A DNA stretch of 64,000 bases from Halopelagius inordinatus (GTDB lineage Archaea; Halobacteriota; Halobacteria; Halobacteriales; Haloferacaceae), in NCBI RefSeq assembly GCF_900113245.1, contig NZ_FOOQ01000001.1:620001-684000 (forward strand), written 5' to 3'. Below the pieces are notes generated by a model that was not told the DNA's origin, did not search any database, and worked only from the letters and a program-made list of their open reading frames with translations. Positions 26,256 through 34,241 of the stretch are shown in pieces. The translations under genes and the position numbers were made by a program. Position 1 is the first letter of the stretch. Each line of letters starts with the position of its first letter.

Positions 26256-26261
26256 TTTTTT
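26256..26261 (+). terminator. T-tract after MFS gene; also a possible promoter box
   Basis: TTTTTT lies 30 nt after the MFS stop. The same T-rich stretch is centred about 29 nt before the glycosyltransferase ATG at 26288, so it could also act as its TATA-like element. Confidence 0.35.
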
Positions 26262-26287
26262 GGTCCGTCACTCCTCACCTCCGCCCG

Positions 26288-27385
26288 ATGGAGTACGTTC
26301 AGGAGCGGGTGACGACGCTGCACGACCTGACGGGACCGGTCCCCGACGCCCCGACGGACCGCGCGGCCGTCGTCGTTCCGATGACCGAACGCGAGTACGC
26401 CGGGCTCGCGGCCGAACGCGTGCTTTCGGAACTCGAACGCGTCGACCCCGCGCGGGTGGTCGTCCCCCTCCGCGCGCCCGCGGAGAAGGCGGGACGATTC
26501 CGCGAGTGGTTGACGGAGTTCGACCTGCCGATAGAGGTGCTCTGGTGCGACGGCCCCCGAGTCGCAGACGCTCTCGCCGAACACGGCCTCGACGGGCCGC
26601 GGGGGAAGGGACGGGACGTGTGGTTGGCGCTCGGCCGCGCCGCCGCGGAGAAGTACGTCGTCGTCCACGACGCCGACACGAAGACGTACGGCCGGTCGTA
26701 CGTCTCCCGATTGCTGTTTCCCCTCGCACGGGGGTACGATTTCTCGAAGGGCTACTACGCCCGCGTCGAGGACGGCAGACTGTACGGTCGGCTGTTCCGA
26801 CTGTTCTACGCCCCCTTGGTTCGCGCACTCGCTGACGCGCACCCCGCGCCGTTCCTCCGCTATCTCGACTCGTTTCGCTACGCACTCGCGGGCGAGTTCG
26901 CCGCGACGAGCGAGGTGGCCCGGCGGATTCGCGCGCCGCGGTCGTGGGGACTCGAAGTCGGAACGCTCGGCGACGCGTTCGACGCCGCCGGGTTCGACGG
27001 CACCGCACAGGTGGACTTGGGCGCGTACGAACACGACCACCGCGCCGTCGGCGGGCCGACCGGACTGTCGGACATGAGCCGTTCCGTCGGCGAGACGCTT
27101 CTGCGGTGCGTCACCGAACGCGGCGTCGAACCCGACTTCGCGACGCTCCCGGCCCGGTACCGCGAGACTGCGCGCCGACTCGTCGACCAGTACGCCGCCG
27201 ACGCCGCGTTCAACGGCCTTCGGTTCGACCGCGAGAGCGAGAGAGAGCAGGTCGAGGTGTACGCCGACGCCGTCTGCGACCCCGGCCCGGCGGACGACCG
27301 CTTACCCGCGTGGACGGAGACCGACGTAGACCCCGACGCGGTCGCGGAGTGCGCTCGCGCCGACCTCCGGGAGGCGTCGGAATGA
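26288..27385 (+). CDS. GT-A fold glycosyltransferase, glucosyl-3-phosphoglycerate synthase-like
   Basis: Protein of 365 aa. It shows GKGRDVWLALGRA and VVVHDADTKTYG, the nucleotide-sugar and metal-binding (DAD) motif of GT2/GT81-type enzymes. Further blocks are GYDFSKGYYARV, a Tyr-rich patch and a WGLEVGTLGD acceptor-side motif. These resemble glucosyl-3-phosphoglycerate or mannosyl-glycerate type synthases that build compatible solutes, but the donor and acceptor are not proven. It is cytoplasmic, without TM helices. It overlaps the following gene by 4 nt (ATGA). Confidence 0.85.
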   Translation: MEYVQERVTTLHDLTGPVPDAPTDRAAVVVPMTEREYAGLAAERVLSELERVDPARVVVPLRAPAEKAGRFREWLTEFDLPIEVLWCDGPRVADALAEHGLDGPRGKGRDVWLALGRAAAEKYVVVHDADTKTYGRSYVSRLLFPLARGYDFSKGYYARVEDGRLYGRLFRLFYAPLVRALADAHPAPFLRYLDSFRYALAGEFAATSEVARRIRAPRSWGLEVGTLGDAFDAAGFDGTAQVDLGAYEHDHRAVGGPTGLSDMSRSVGETLLRCVTERGVEPDFATLPARYRETARRLVDQYAADAAFNGLRFDRESEREQVEVYADAVCDPGPADDRLPAWTETDVDPDAVAECARADLREASE

Positions 27386-27924
27386 CCGAAACGGAGGCGC
27401 TCTACGACGACCTGGCGGGCATCGTCGACCTGTTCGGTGCGCTCTCTCGGTCGGAACTCGAACGGGCCTTGGACGAACTCGCGTTCAAACAGGGGCGGGA
27501 CGCCGACGCGGATGCGCTCTCCGATGCCGTCGACGGCGCGATTCGGGACTACTACCTCGTCGCGTTCGACGGCGATTCGGACGCCGCGGACGACACGGAC
27601 GATACGAACGCGACGGCGGAACTGCTGGCGGCGGGCCCCGTCGCCTTTCCCTCTCTCCCGCCGAACGCCGAGGACCTCCCGCACATCCTCGACGTGCCGG
27701 ACCGAGACGTACAGAGCGAGGCCGTCGCCGCGGCGACGGCGGACCGACTGCGGGACGAAGTCGCGGACGCGGTGGCCGACGGGTCGAACGGCCCGCCCGA
27801 CGAGGAGACGCGCGACAGACTCCGTTCGCTCCTCGACGTGACGTACGACGTGGAAGCGTGGGCGGGAGACTCCGTCGAAATCGGCGACGTGCGGTCGGAA
27901 CTCGACGCCGCGTTGGACGACTGA
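27382..27924 (+). CDS. Conserved acidic haloarchaeal protein (DUF7109-like)
   Basis: Protein of 180 aa, very acidic. The N-terminus (LYDDLAGIVDLFGALSRSELERALDELAFKQG) looks like a helical regulatory or HTH region. The remainder (PSLPPNAEDLPHILDVPDRD, then RDRLRSLLDVTYDVEAWAGDSVEIGDVRSELDAAL) suggests a second helical part. The function is unknown. It is translationally coupled to the glycosyltransferase upstream (ATGA). The family number is recalled from resemblance only. Confidence 0.8.
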   Translation: MTETEALYDDLAGIVDLFGALSRSELERALDELAFKQGRDADADALSDAVDGAIRDYYLVAFDGDSDAADDTDDTNATAELLAAGPVAFPSLPPNAEDLPHILDVPDRDVQSEAVAAATADRLRDEVADAVADGSNGPPDEETRDRLRSLLDVTYDVEAWAGDSVEIGDVRSELDAALDD

Positions 27925-28034
27925 CCGGCGACCGACTCCGGCGGACGACGTGGAGACGTCGGACCGCGACGAACCGGCGAGAGCGGCCGGTTTCGGAGGG
28001 CTAAGGCTATGGTCCCTCGCCCGTTGGAACGGAC

Positions 28035-28634
28035 ATGGACCTCTCGCGGCTGTCGTCGCACGTCGCCGAGGCGGTTACCGACGCGGAACGGCAGGCGGCC
28101 GTCGTCGCGCCGGTTCTCGTCCGCGACGACGAGGACCACGTGCTGTTTACGAAGCGCGCGGACCACCTCGGCGAACACCCCGGACAGATGAGCTTTCCCG
28201 GCGGCGGCCGCGAACCGAGCGACGACTCGCTTCGAGCGACCGCGCTCCGAGAAGCCGACGAGGAGATCGGTCTCCGCGCGTCGGAAGTGGACTTTTTCGG
28301 CCGTCTCGACGACATCCGAACCGTCACCGACTACTCCGTGACGCCGTTCGTCGCACGCATCCCCGACAGGACGTACGACCCCGACGAACGCGAAGTCGCC
28401 GAAATCGTCGCCCTCGCGGAGTCGGACCTCACGGACTACTCGAACTACGAATCCGAACACAGAGACCACCCCCACTACGGCCCTATCCGGCTTCACTTCT
28501 TCCGCGCCGACGGCTACACAGTCTGGGGCGCGACGGCGCGGATGCTCGTCCAACTGCTCGAACTCACGACGGAGTGGGAGATGCCGCCGGAACCGGACCG
28601 GGTCGTCGACCCGGACGCCGACTACCCGGTGTGA
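28035..28634 (+). CDS. Nudix hydrolase, CoA pyrophosphatase-like
   Basis: Protein of 199 aa with an intact Nudix box: GGGREPSDDSLRATALREADEEIGL, where the READEE glutamates bind the metal. LVRDDEDHVLFTKRADHLGEHPGQMSFPGG before it and GRLDDIRTVTDYSVTPFVARI after it are characteristic of the CoA-diphosphatase (NudL) subgroup. It is probably cytoplasmic, hydrolysing CoA or another nucleoside diphosphate derivative. A ctaaggc box 27 nt upstream supports the ATG. It is convergent with doxX, with an A6 run in the 37-bp spacer. Confidence 0.9.
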   Translation: MDLSRLSSHVAEAVTDAERQAAVVAPVLVRDDEDHVLFTKRADHLGEHPGQMSFPGGGREPSDDSLRATALREADEEIGLRASEVDFFGRLDDIRTVTDYSVTPFVARIPDRTYDPDEREVAEIVALAESDLTDYSNYESEHRDHPHYGPIRLHFFRADGYTVWGATARMLVQLLELTTEWEMPPEPDRVVDPDADYPV

Positions 28635-28671
28635 ACCGGGTCGCCGTGGCGCGGTGAAAAAAGCGGACTCC

Positions 28672-29208
28672 TCAGCCGAGGAGGTACTTGAGCACGCGGT
28701 TCTCCCGGACGATATCCGTCCGTTCGAGGAGGGCGTCGAGGCCGAGGACGCGGCCCGCGCCGAGGACGCCGAGGGTCACGAACAGCACGAGACCCATCAG
28801 GTCGCCGTTGACCAGTCCGTGCGCCCAGTCCGCGTTCCCGAGGTAGAAGAATACCATCAGGAACGCCCCGAAGAACGAGGCTAACCGGACGAGTGCGCCC
28901 ACGACCAATCCCAGACCGATGAGCGCCTCACCGACGGGGACCATGAAGTTCGTGAATTCGAGGAGCCACGGCGTCTGGGCGGCCCACACCAGAAAGCCGT
29001 GGATGGGGCTCGCGGTGGCGTTGAGCATCCACCCCGAGGCGTCGAACGCCTCGGGCGCCATGAGTTTGCCCACGCCGGAGTGGAGGAACCAGTACCCGAC
29101 GACGATGCGAAGTACGGCGGTCCAGTAGCCCGCGAGGGTTCCACCGAGTTCGAAGTCGAGGGCGTTCGAGAGGTCGATTCCCGCGTCGGTGTGTTGCGTA
29201 GTGGACAT
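28672..29208 (-). CDS. DoxX family membrane protein
   Basis: Protein of 178 aa with four predicted membrane helices (VLRIVVGYWFLHSGVGKL, IHGFLVWAAQTPWLLEF, GEALIGLGLVVGALVRLASFFGAFLMVFFYLGN, GLVLFVTLGVLGAGRVLGL). The GKL/WFLHSG and GEALIGLGL motifs are typical of DoxX/SURF4-like proteins, some of which are subunits of thiosulfate:quinone oxidoreductase, though most are uncharacterised. The ATG at 29208 has a 224-bp divergent spacer upstream. No partner subunit gene is adjacent. Confidence 0.88.
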   Translation of the reverse strand: MSTTQHTDAGIDLSNALDFELGGTLAGYWTAVLRIVVGYWFLHSGVGKLMAPEAFDASGWMLNATASPIHGFLVWAAQTPWLLEFTNFMVPVGEALIGLGLVVGALVRLASFFGAFLMVFFYLGNADWAHGLVNGDLMGLVLFVTLGVLGAGRVLGLDALLERTDIVRENRVLKYLLG

Positions 29209-29432
29209 CGTCCCTCACCTCACATCTGTACGTTGGTCGGGAAGACCGTTGTAAGTGGACGCCGGTTCCAAGAACCTGGGAACTGGTCGGTCGGACCCCG
29301 GTCCTCGCAATACGTGTCCCCGAGCGACAGGGTTATCTCTCCGGGTTCGGTACGAGAGTGTACATGGTCGCACAGACGATGGATCGCGTTCCGCGACGAC
29401 GATAACCCCATTCTCGTGAGTAGTGATAGCCG

Positions 29433-30221
29433 ATGTTGACCGGAGAGCGTAGCGTCTCGCAGACGGGTCTCGACGCCGTGGCCCTGAAGCCGAAAGAGTG
29501 CGACGTACTGGCGGGTCTGGACGTCCCCGTCGATACCGTCGCGGTGGACTACGAGGGCAGAGAGTACCGTCCGAGCGCCGACGTTCTGCGCGAACTGGCG
29601 GCGGACAAGGAGGTCAGACTAACGATACCCGTCCGCGCGGACGGGTTCGACCCCCTCGGCGACGACGCCCTCTGGGACGAGGTGCCCGACTCGGTTCGCC
29701 GCATCCTCGTGGCGGGCCACTCGGCGTATCTCTCGGAGGCGGAGTCGCGCCGCGCCGTCGCGCCGAGACTCGGCGCGGGCGTCGAACGCGCCCCCGACGC
29801 GTGGGTCGGTACCGCGGGCGTCGAGCGAATCGCCCTCGCCGCCGGCGGCACCCAGTACGAGCTGCTCTCTCGCACCACCGCCCGCGACCTGCGCTCCCTC
29901 CGCGCGGCCGGATACGACGGCGAGGTGGCCGTCTACGCGCCGACCGTCCTCTCGGAGGACGAAGACGAGATACTCGACGGCGTCGGCGCGTACGCCGCCC
30001 GGAGACCCCCCGTCGACGCCGCGCTTCCGGACGGCGCGGCGACCGACGCGGACGCCGCGGGACGCGCCCGCGAGGTGCTCTCGAAGGCCGTCAGAGACTA
30101 CGGCCTCGTCGGCACCGCGGAGACGGTCAGAGAGCAGGTGACCGAACTGAAAGAGGCGGGCGCGGACGTCGTCGTCGGCTACCCCGCCCGCGGCGTCGAG
30201 TCGTTCGCCGAGTCGCGGTAG
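29433..30221 (+). CDS. DUF7388-like protein with luciferase/Mer-like C-terminus
   Basis: Protein of 262 aa. Its C-terminal part, YGLVGTAETVREQVTELKEAGADVVVGYPARG, closely resembles the end of F420-dependent luciferase-like (Mer family) TIM-barrel enzymes. The first part (VDTVAVDYEGREYRPSADVLRELAADKEVRLTIPVRADGFDPLGDD) is consistent with a shortened alpha/beta barrel. It resembles a haloarchaeal family recalled as DUF7388. A complete cofactor-binding site is not evident, so enzyme function is uncertain. A gataacc stretch at 29401 lies about 29 nt before the start. Confidence 0.78.
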   Translation: MLTGERSVSQTGLDAVALKPKECDVLAGLDVPVDTVAVDYEGREYRPSADVLRELAADKEVRLTIPVRADGFDPLGDDALWDEVPDSVRRILVAGHSAYLSEAESRRAVAPRLGAGVERAPDAWVGTAGVERIALAAGGTQYELLSRTTARDLRSLRAAGYDGEVAVYAPTVLSEDEDEILDGVGAYAARRPPVDAALPDGAATDADAAGRAREVLSKAVRDYGLVGTAETVREQVTELKEAGADVVVGYPARGVESFAESR

Positions 30222-30346
30222 CGAACCCGACACCGCAGACGGCGACGTCCCGCCCTACGTACGGGGTGAGACGGTCGCTCGGGGGAAGCCGCCGTGCGGA
30301 GGAGAAATACCGTACAGAGAGGAGAGTGGACCGTCGGACGGGCGGG

Positions 30347-30865
30347 TTACGCGTCGTCGAGACTGTTCGAGTCGGGTTCGTCGGCGTCTACCGTCTCGCC
30401 GCCGCTTTGTGCGACCGTCTCCTCGACGGACGACAGTTCGTACTCTTCGCCCTCGCTTTCTTCGGTCACGTCCACCTCGTGGGCGTCGTCGTCTTTCGGA
30501 ATCTCGACGCGGAGCGTCCCGTTTGACGCCAGCGTCGCCGTGGCCTCCGTGGCGTCGACGGACGCGCCGTCGGGCAGTTCCGCGGACCCGTCGAGCGACA
30601 GTCCGCGGCCCGGGAAGCGCATCTCGAACCCCTCGTGGAAGTCGCGGAACCGGTCGATTCGGACCTGCACCTCGTCGTCGAGGAACCTGACCTGCAGGTC
30701 GCTTCGCTGGACGCCGGGGGCGTCGAAGACGACGAGGTACGCGTCGTCGGATTCGAGCAGGTCGTACGGGATGGGTTTGCGCTCTTGGACGCGCCCGACG
30801 CCGCGTCCGATTCGTTCGAGGACGCTTTTCGCCGCCGACTCGCCGAACTCTTTGAGTCCGCTCAT
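30347..30865 (-). CDS. Hsp20/alpha-crystallin small heat shock protein
   Basis: Protein of 172 aa. The alpha-crystallin domain spans about 33-125: PIPYDLLESDDAYLVVFDAPGV, DDEVQVRIDRFRD, then ATATLASNGTLRVEIPKDD with the consensus A-x-x-x-n-G-x-L near its end. The acidic C-terminal tail is typical of haloarchaea. The N-terminus (MSGLKEFGESAAKSVLERIG) forms an oligomerisation helix. It should act as an ATP-independent holdase in the cytoplasm. Its ATG overlaps the stop of the upstream zinc-finger microprotein by 4 nt (ATGA), an uncommon pairing. Confidence 0.92.
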   Translation of the reverse strand: MSGLKEFGESAAKSVLERIGRGVGRVQERKPIPYDLLESDDAYLVVFDAPGVQRSDLQVRFLDDEVQVRIDRFRDFHEGFEMRFPGRGLSLDGSAELPDGASVDATEATATLASNGTLRVEIPKDDDAHEVDVTEESEGEEYELSSVEETVAQSGGETVDADEPDSNSLDDA

Positions 30866-31020
30866 AGCTGAATCTCTTCGAGCGTTCTGCTCTCTTGGCA
30901 GTACGGGCAGACGAAATCCCCGACGCCCACGTCGTCGGGCATGTCGTAGGTGTAGTGAAGTTCGAACATATCCATCTCGCAGTCCCCGTTTTCACACTTC
31001 ACTTCGAGGGTCGCAGGCAT
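30862..31020 (-). CDS. Small zinc-binding protein upstream of hsp20 (DUF7559-like)
   Basis: Protein of 52 aa read from the ATG at 31020: MPATLEVKCENGDCEMDMFE, then LHYTYDMPDDVGVGDFV, CPYC and a short tail ending EEIQL. The paired cysteines (C-x4-C and C-x2-C) form a likely zinc knuckle in a beta-rich microprotein. It resembles a haloarchaeal small zinc-finger family recalled as DUF7559. The stop overlaps the hsp20 start (ATGA), so the two are translationally coupled. Its function is unknown; a link to protein quality control follows from position alone. Confidence 0.8.
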   Translation of the reverse strand: MPATLEVKCENGDCEMDMFELHYTYDMPDDVGVGDFVCPYCQESRTLEEIQL

Positions 31021-31134
31021 ACTCGAACGTTGTTACGCCACGATGATAAACACGCGGGCTTCGGTCGCCTCCGCCGCGGATTGTCGGTTCCGGCGGGCCT
31101 CCGGGCGGCCGGTTTCGGTCGTCCCGACGGGCGG

Positions 31135-31767
31135 TCAGAACTCGTCGGACTCCGACGCCACGGCGGAGACGGGACGCGGCGGGTCGGGGCTCTCCGGCGG
31201 GGGCCGAAGTTCGAGGCGGTACCACCCGACGTCGCGCCACGCGCCGAGTTTGTAGCCCGCCGCCGGGAAGTCCGCGAGGTGGTCGAAGCCGTACGCCTCG
31301 TGGAACGCCTCGCTCTCGGGGTTCGGCAGCCCCAGAACCGCGTAGGCGGAGACGTATCCCTGTCTCCGCAGGGTGTCGAACAGTCTGTCGTACAGTCGTC
31401 GCCCGACGCCGCCGCGGTGGTGCGTCGGGTCGACGTAAATCGACGTCTCGACGCTCCACTGGTAGGCGGGCCGGTCGCGGACCGGCGTCGCGTAGGCGTA
31501 TCCGAGAATCGACCCGCCGCCCTCGGCGTCGGTTTCGGACGCGGTCCGGTCGCCCGCCGACGGTTCTTCGGCGACGAACCACGGGTACGCGTCGCCCTCG
31601 CGCGTCGTCCGAATCTTCTCGCGCAGGTCCGATACCGACGGCGGTTCGAGCGTGAACGTCGCGGGCGTCTCGCGGACGAACGGCGCGTAGATGTCCCGAA
31701 CGGCGGCGGCGTCCTCGGGCCGGGCGAGGCGGAGGCGCGGGGCGTCGGAGACCGACTCGTCGCTCAT
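31135..31767 (-). CDS. GNAT acetyltransferase, phosphinothricin N-acetyltransferase-like
   Basis: Protein of 210 aa from the ATG at 31767. It opens with RLRLARPEDAAAVRDIYAPFV and carries the acetyl-CoA site VDPTHHRGGVGRRLYDRLF (motif A, R/Q-x-x-G-x-G/A pattern). AVLGLPNPESEAFHEAYGF follows as motif B, which places it with the phosphinothricin/methionine sulfoximine acetyltransferase subgroup. The acceptor is unknown. The shorter start is preferred over an upstream ATG at 31815, because a TATA-like ggtttag on the minus strand (centred near 31794) lies 27 nt upstream. Confidence 0.88.
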   Translation of the reverse strand: MSDESVSDAPRLRLARPEDAAAVRDIYAPFVRETPATFTLEPPSVSDLREKIRTTREGDAYPWFVAEEPSAGDRTASETDAEGGGSILGYAYATPVRDRPAYQWSVETSIYVDPTHHRGGVGRRLYDRLFDTLRRQGYVSAYAVLGLPNPESEAFHEAYGFDHLADFPAAGYKLGAWRDVGWYRLELRPPPESPDPPRPVSAVASESDEF

Positions 31768-31840
31768 ACCCGACGGTGCGGCGGTGCGGCCTAAACCTCT
31801 CTCGGTTCCGGTCACGCGGTGCCGCCCGAGGTAGTCACGG

Positions 31841-31847
31841 TTTTACG
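31841..31847 (+). promoter_or_regulatory. TATA-like element for radical SAM gene
   Basis: ttttacg is centred about 27 nt before the ATG at 31870 (leaderless). Confidence 0.45.
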
Positions 31848-31869
31848 CGTTCGCACCCTCCGTTCGGAC

Positions 31870-33597
31870 ATGACAGACCCGGCCGACATCTCCGTGACAC
31901 TCGTCGACGGGTACGTGGACGAACCGGCGCATTTCGGCGTCCCGCCCTACATCTCGACGTATCCGCGCTTCACCGCGGGGGCCCTCGTGGACGCCGGCGT
32001 ACCCGAGGAGAACGTCACCTACCACACCATAGACGAACTCCGCGAGGAACGCTCGAAGTGGGCGGACGTGGCCGACGCGGACCTGTTCGTCTACATCGGC
32101 GGCATGACCGTCCCCGGAAAGTACGTCGGGGGGACGCCCGCCGAACCCGACGAAGTCCGGAAACTCGCGTGGGCCGCCGACGGGACGACGCTGATGGGCG
32201 GTCCCATCCGGTTCGGCGTCGGCGAGGAGAACGCCGGCGCACAGGAGATGGAACGGCAGGACCTCGACTACGACTTCCTGGCGATGGCCGACGTGGAGGC
32301 GGCGGCGTACGACTTGGTCGATAGTGGACTCGAAGGCTTCGACAACCGCTACCGCGACAACGAGGAACTCGACCGCTGGGCCGCGAAAGGCGCGTTCGTC
32401 GTCGAACAGCATCCGAACCACCCCGACTACCTCATCTGCGAGATGGAGACGTCCCGCGGGTGCGCCTACCGGTGTTCGTTCTGTACCGAACCGATGTACG
32501 GCAACCCCGCGTTCCGCTCTGCGGACTCGGTCGTCAGGGAGGTCGGAAACCTCTCGGATAGGGGAGCGAAACATTTCCGACTCGGCCGACAGGCGGACAT
32601 CCTCGCGTTCGGCGGCGACGGCGAAGCGCCGAACCCCGACGCCCTCCGTCGCCTCTACGGCGGCATCCGGGAGGTGGCCCCGAATCTGGAGACGCTCCAC
32701 CTCGACAACATGAACCCCATCACGGTCGTGAAGTGGCCCGAGGAGTCCCGCGAGTGCATCCGAATCATCGCCGAGCACAACACGCCGGGCGACACCGCGG
32801 CGTTCGGCCTCGAATCCGCGGACCCCGTCGTTCAGGAGGCGAACACGCTCAACGTCACCGCAGACCAGTGTTTCGAGGCGGTGAAGATAGTCAACGAGGA
32901 GGCGGGATGGCGGCCCGGCGAGTCGCCCGCCGACGCGCCGACGCACGGCCCCGACGCGACGAACCGCCTGCCGAAACTCCTGCCCGGTATCAACCTGCTT
33001 CACGGACTGAAGGCCGAACGCGAGGAGACGTTCGAACACAACAAGCGCTTTCTCCACCGCGTCTACGACGCGGGTCTGATGGTCCGCCGCATCAACATCC
33101 GGCAGGTGATGGCGTTCGAGGGCACCGAGATGGCGGAGTCGGGCGCGGACATCGCGAAGGGCCACAAGAAACTGTTCCAGACGTACAAAAAGGAGGTTCG
33201 CGAGGAGATAGACCGCCCGATGCTCGAACGTCTCGCCCCGGCGGGGACGGTGCTTCCGGACGTCCACTTGGAGTACCACCAAGACGGCAAGACGTTCGGC
33301 CGACAACTCGGCACCTACCCCCTCTTGGTCGGCATCCCGGGCGAACGCGAACTCGGCCGGACCATCGACGTCTCCGTCGTGGACCACGGGTACCGCTCCG
33401 TCACCGGCGTGCCGCACCCTCTCGACCCCAACGAGGCGTCGATGGACGAACTGACGGCCATCCCCGGCATCGGCAAGCGAACCGCGGGGGACATAGTCAT
33501 CGACCGACCGTACGACTCCGCGGAGGACGTGGCCGCGACGGACGTGGATTTCGGCCCCTACACGAGAGAGTACCCGACGGAACGGCGCGCGGACTGA
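31870..33597 (+). CDS. Radical SAM protein with B12-like N-terminal domain and C-terminal HhH
   Basis: Protein of 575 aa. The N-terminal 190 residues (VTLVDGYVDEPAHFGVPPYISTYPRFTAGAL, then LFVYIGGMTVPGKYVGG) resemble a cobalamin-binding-like Rossmann module, though no DxHxxG is seen. The radical SAM core starts at CAYRCSFC (CxxxCxxC), which ligates the 4Fe-4S cluster that cleaves SAM. The C-terminus has ELTAIPGIGKRTAGDIV, a helix-hairpin-helix for nucleic acid binding. This suggests an RNA- or DNA-modifying enzyme, in line with TRAM-containing relatives, but the reaction is unknown. It is convergent with a TRAM-domain gene across a palindromic spacer. Confidence 0.9.
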   Translation: MTDPADISVTLVDGYVDEPAHFGVPPYISTYPRFTAGALVDAGVPEENVTYHTIDELREERSKWADVADADLFVYIGGMTVPGKYVGGTPAEPDEVRKLAWAADGTTLMGGPIRFGVGEENAGAQEMERQDLDYDFLAMADVEAAAYDLVDSGLEGFDNRYRDNEELDRWAAKGAFVVEQHPNHPDYLICEMETSRGCAYRCSFCTEPMYGNPAFRSADSVVREVGNLSDRGAKHFRLGRQADILAFGGDGEAPNPDALRRLYGGIREVAPNLETLHLDNMNPITVVKWPEESRECIRIIAEHNTPGDTAAFGLESADPVVQEANTLNVTADQCFEAVKIVNEEAGWRPGESPADAPTHGPDATNRLPKLLPGINLLHGLKAEREETFEHNKRFLHRVYDAGLMVRRINIRQVMAFEGTEMAESGADIAKGHKKLFQTYKKEVREEIDRPMLERLAPAGTVLPDVHLEYHQDGKTFGRQLGTYPLLVGIPGERELGRTIDVSVVDHGYRSVTGVPHPLDPNEASMDELTAIPGIGKRTAGDIVIDRPYDSAEDVAATDVDFGPYTREYPTERRAD

Positions 33598-33620
33598 GAG
33601 AGAAGGGACAAGAGGCTCTA

Positions 33621-33776
33621 CCGCGCCGAGCGAACGAAGTGAGCGAGGCGCGGCCCTTTTTGTCGCCAGAACGCTTTGCGTTCTGGCTGAACAGCCAGAA
33701 ATCTCCGATTTCTGGCGATGGTCGAGCTTTTTGCGAGGAGTGGTCGCGCTGTGCGCGACCCGACGACGCAAAAAGG
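33621..33776. repeat. Composite inverted repeat between convergent genes, probable bidirectional terminator
   Basis: The spacer contains five perfect inverted repeats. The outer arms cctttttg (33655-33662) and caaaaagg (33769-33776) flank three hairpins with 3-nt loops: 33665-33687 (10-bp stem gccagaacgc, loop ttt), 33694-33716 (10-bp stem gccagaaatc, loop tcc) and 33742-33760 (8-bp stem ggtcgcgc, loop tgt). A further arm pair, ccgcgcc/ggcgcgg, sits at 33621-33653. T5 tracts appear for both strands. The layout matches the element at 60235-60501. Confidence 0.75.
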
Positions 33777-33779
33777 TCG

Positions 33780-34193
33780 TTAGAAGTCTTCTTCGATGAC
33801 TTCGCCGACTGCGAAGTTGGATTTGACTTCCGTGACCTCTATCTTGACTCGGTCGCCGACCTGAGCGCCGGGGACGATGATGACGTACCCGCGTTCGACG
33901 CGAGCGATGCCGTCGCCCTGCTTCCCGATGTCCTCTATCTCGACGTACCGGAGTTCGCCGACTTCGACCGGCGGTTGCGGTTCTGCCGACGTACCGCTCG
34001 GTTCCGTCGTCTCTTCGTCCTCCGTTGCTTCGCGAGAGATGAGAGCGACACGGTACGTCTCGCCGGGTTCGACTATCCCGGCGTCGATTTCGCGCTTCGG
34101 AACCTCGACGACGTACCGGTCGTCCTCCGCGCGGACGTCAGTGTTGAACAGACACAGGAGTTTATCTGAGATTTCCACCGTATAGACCTCCAT
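33780..34193 (-). CDS. TRAM domain-containing RNA-binding protein
   Basis: Protein of 137 aa. The C-terminal TRAM domain (about 78-135) reads VEIEDIGKQGDGIARVERGYVIIVPGAQVGDRVKIEVTEV. TRAM is a beta-barrel RNA-binding fold found in tRNA-modifying enzymes; stand-alone archaeal TRAM proteins have been proposed to act as RNA chaperones. The N-terminal domain (MEVYTVEISDKLLCLFNTDV...YVVEVPKREIDAGIVEPGETYRVAL) is a short beta segment. The linker is Glu/Thr-rich. It is convergent with the radical SAM gene. Confidence 0.9.
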   Translation of the reverse strand: MEVYTVEISDKLLCLFNTDVRAEDDRYVVEVPKREIDAGIVEPGETYRVALISREATEDEETTEPSGTSAEPQPPVEVGELRYVEIEDIGKQGDGIARVERGYVIIVPGAQVGDRVKIEVTEVKSNFAVGEVIEEDF

Positions 34194-34241
34194 ACATTCG
34201 TCACTAGCGAACGTTAAATGTGTACCGCTGCTAACACGCGT

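Noticed and set aside
29330-29408. Inverted pair gggttatc (29330-29337) and gataaccc (29401-29408)
   Set aside because: The arms are 63 nt apart with no other symmetry; could be chance in a 224-bp divergent spacer.
33618-33660. Possible CRISPR-like or tandem repeat
   Set aside because: The repeats are inverted and unique rather than regularly spaced direct repeats with unique spacers.
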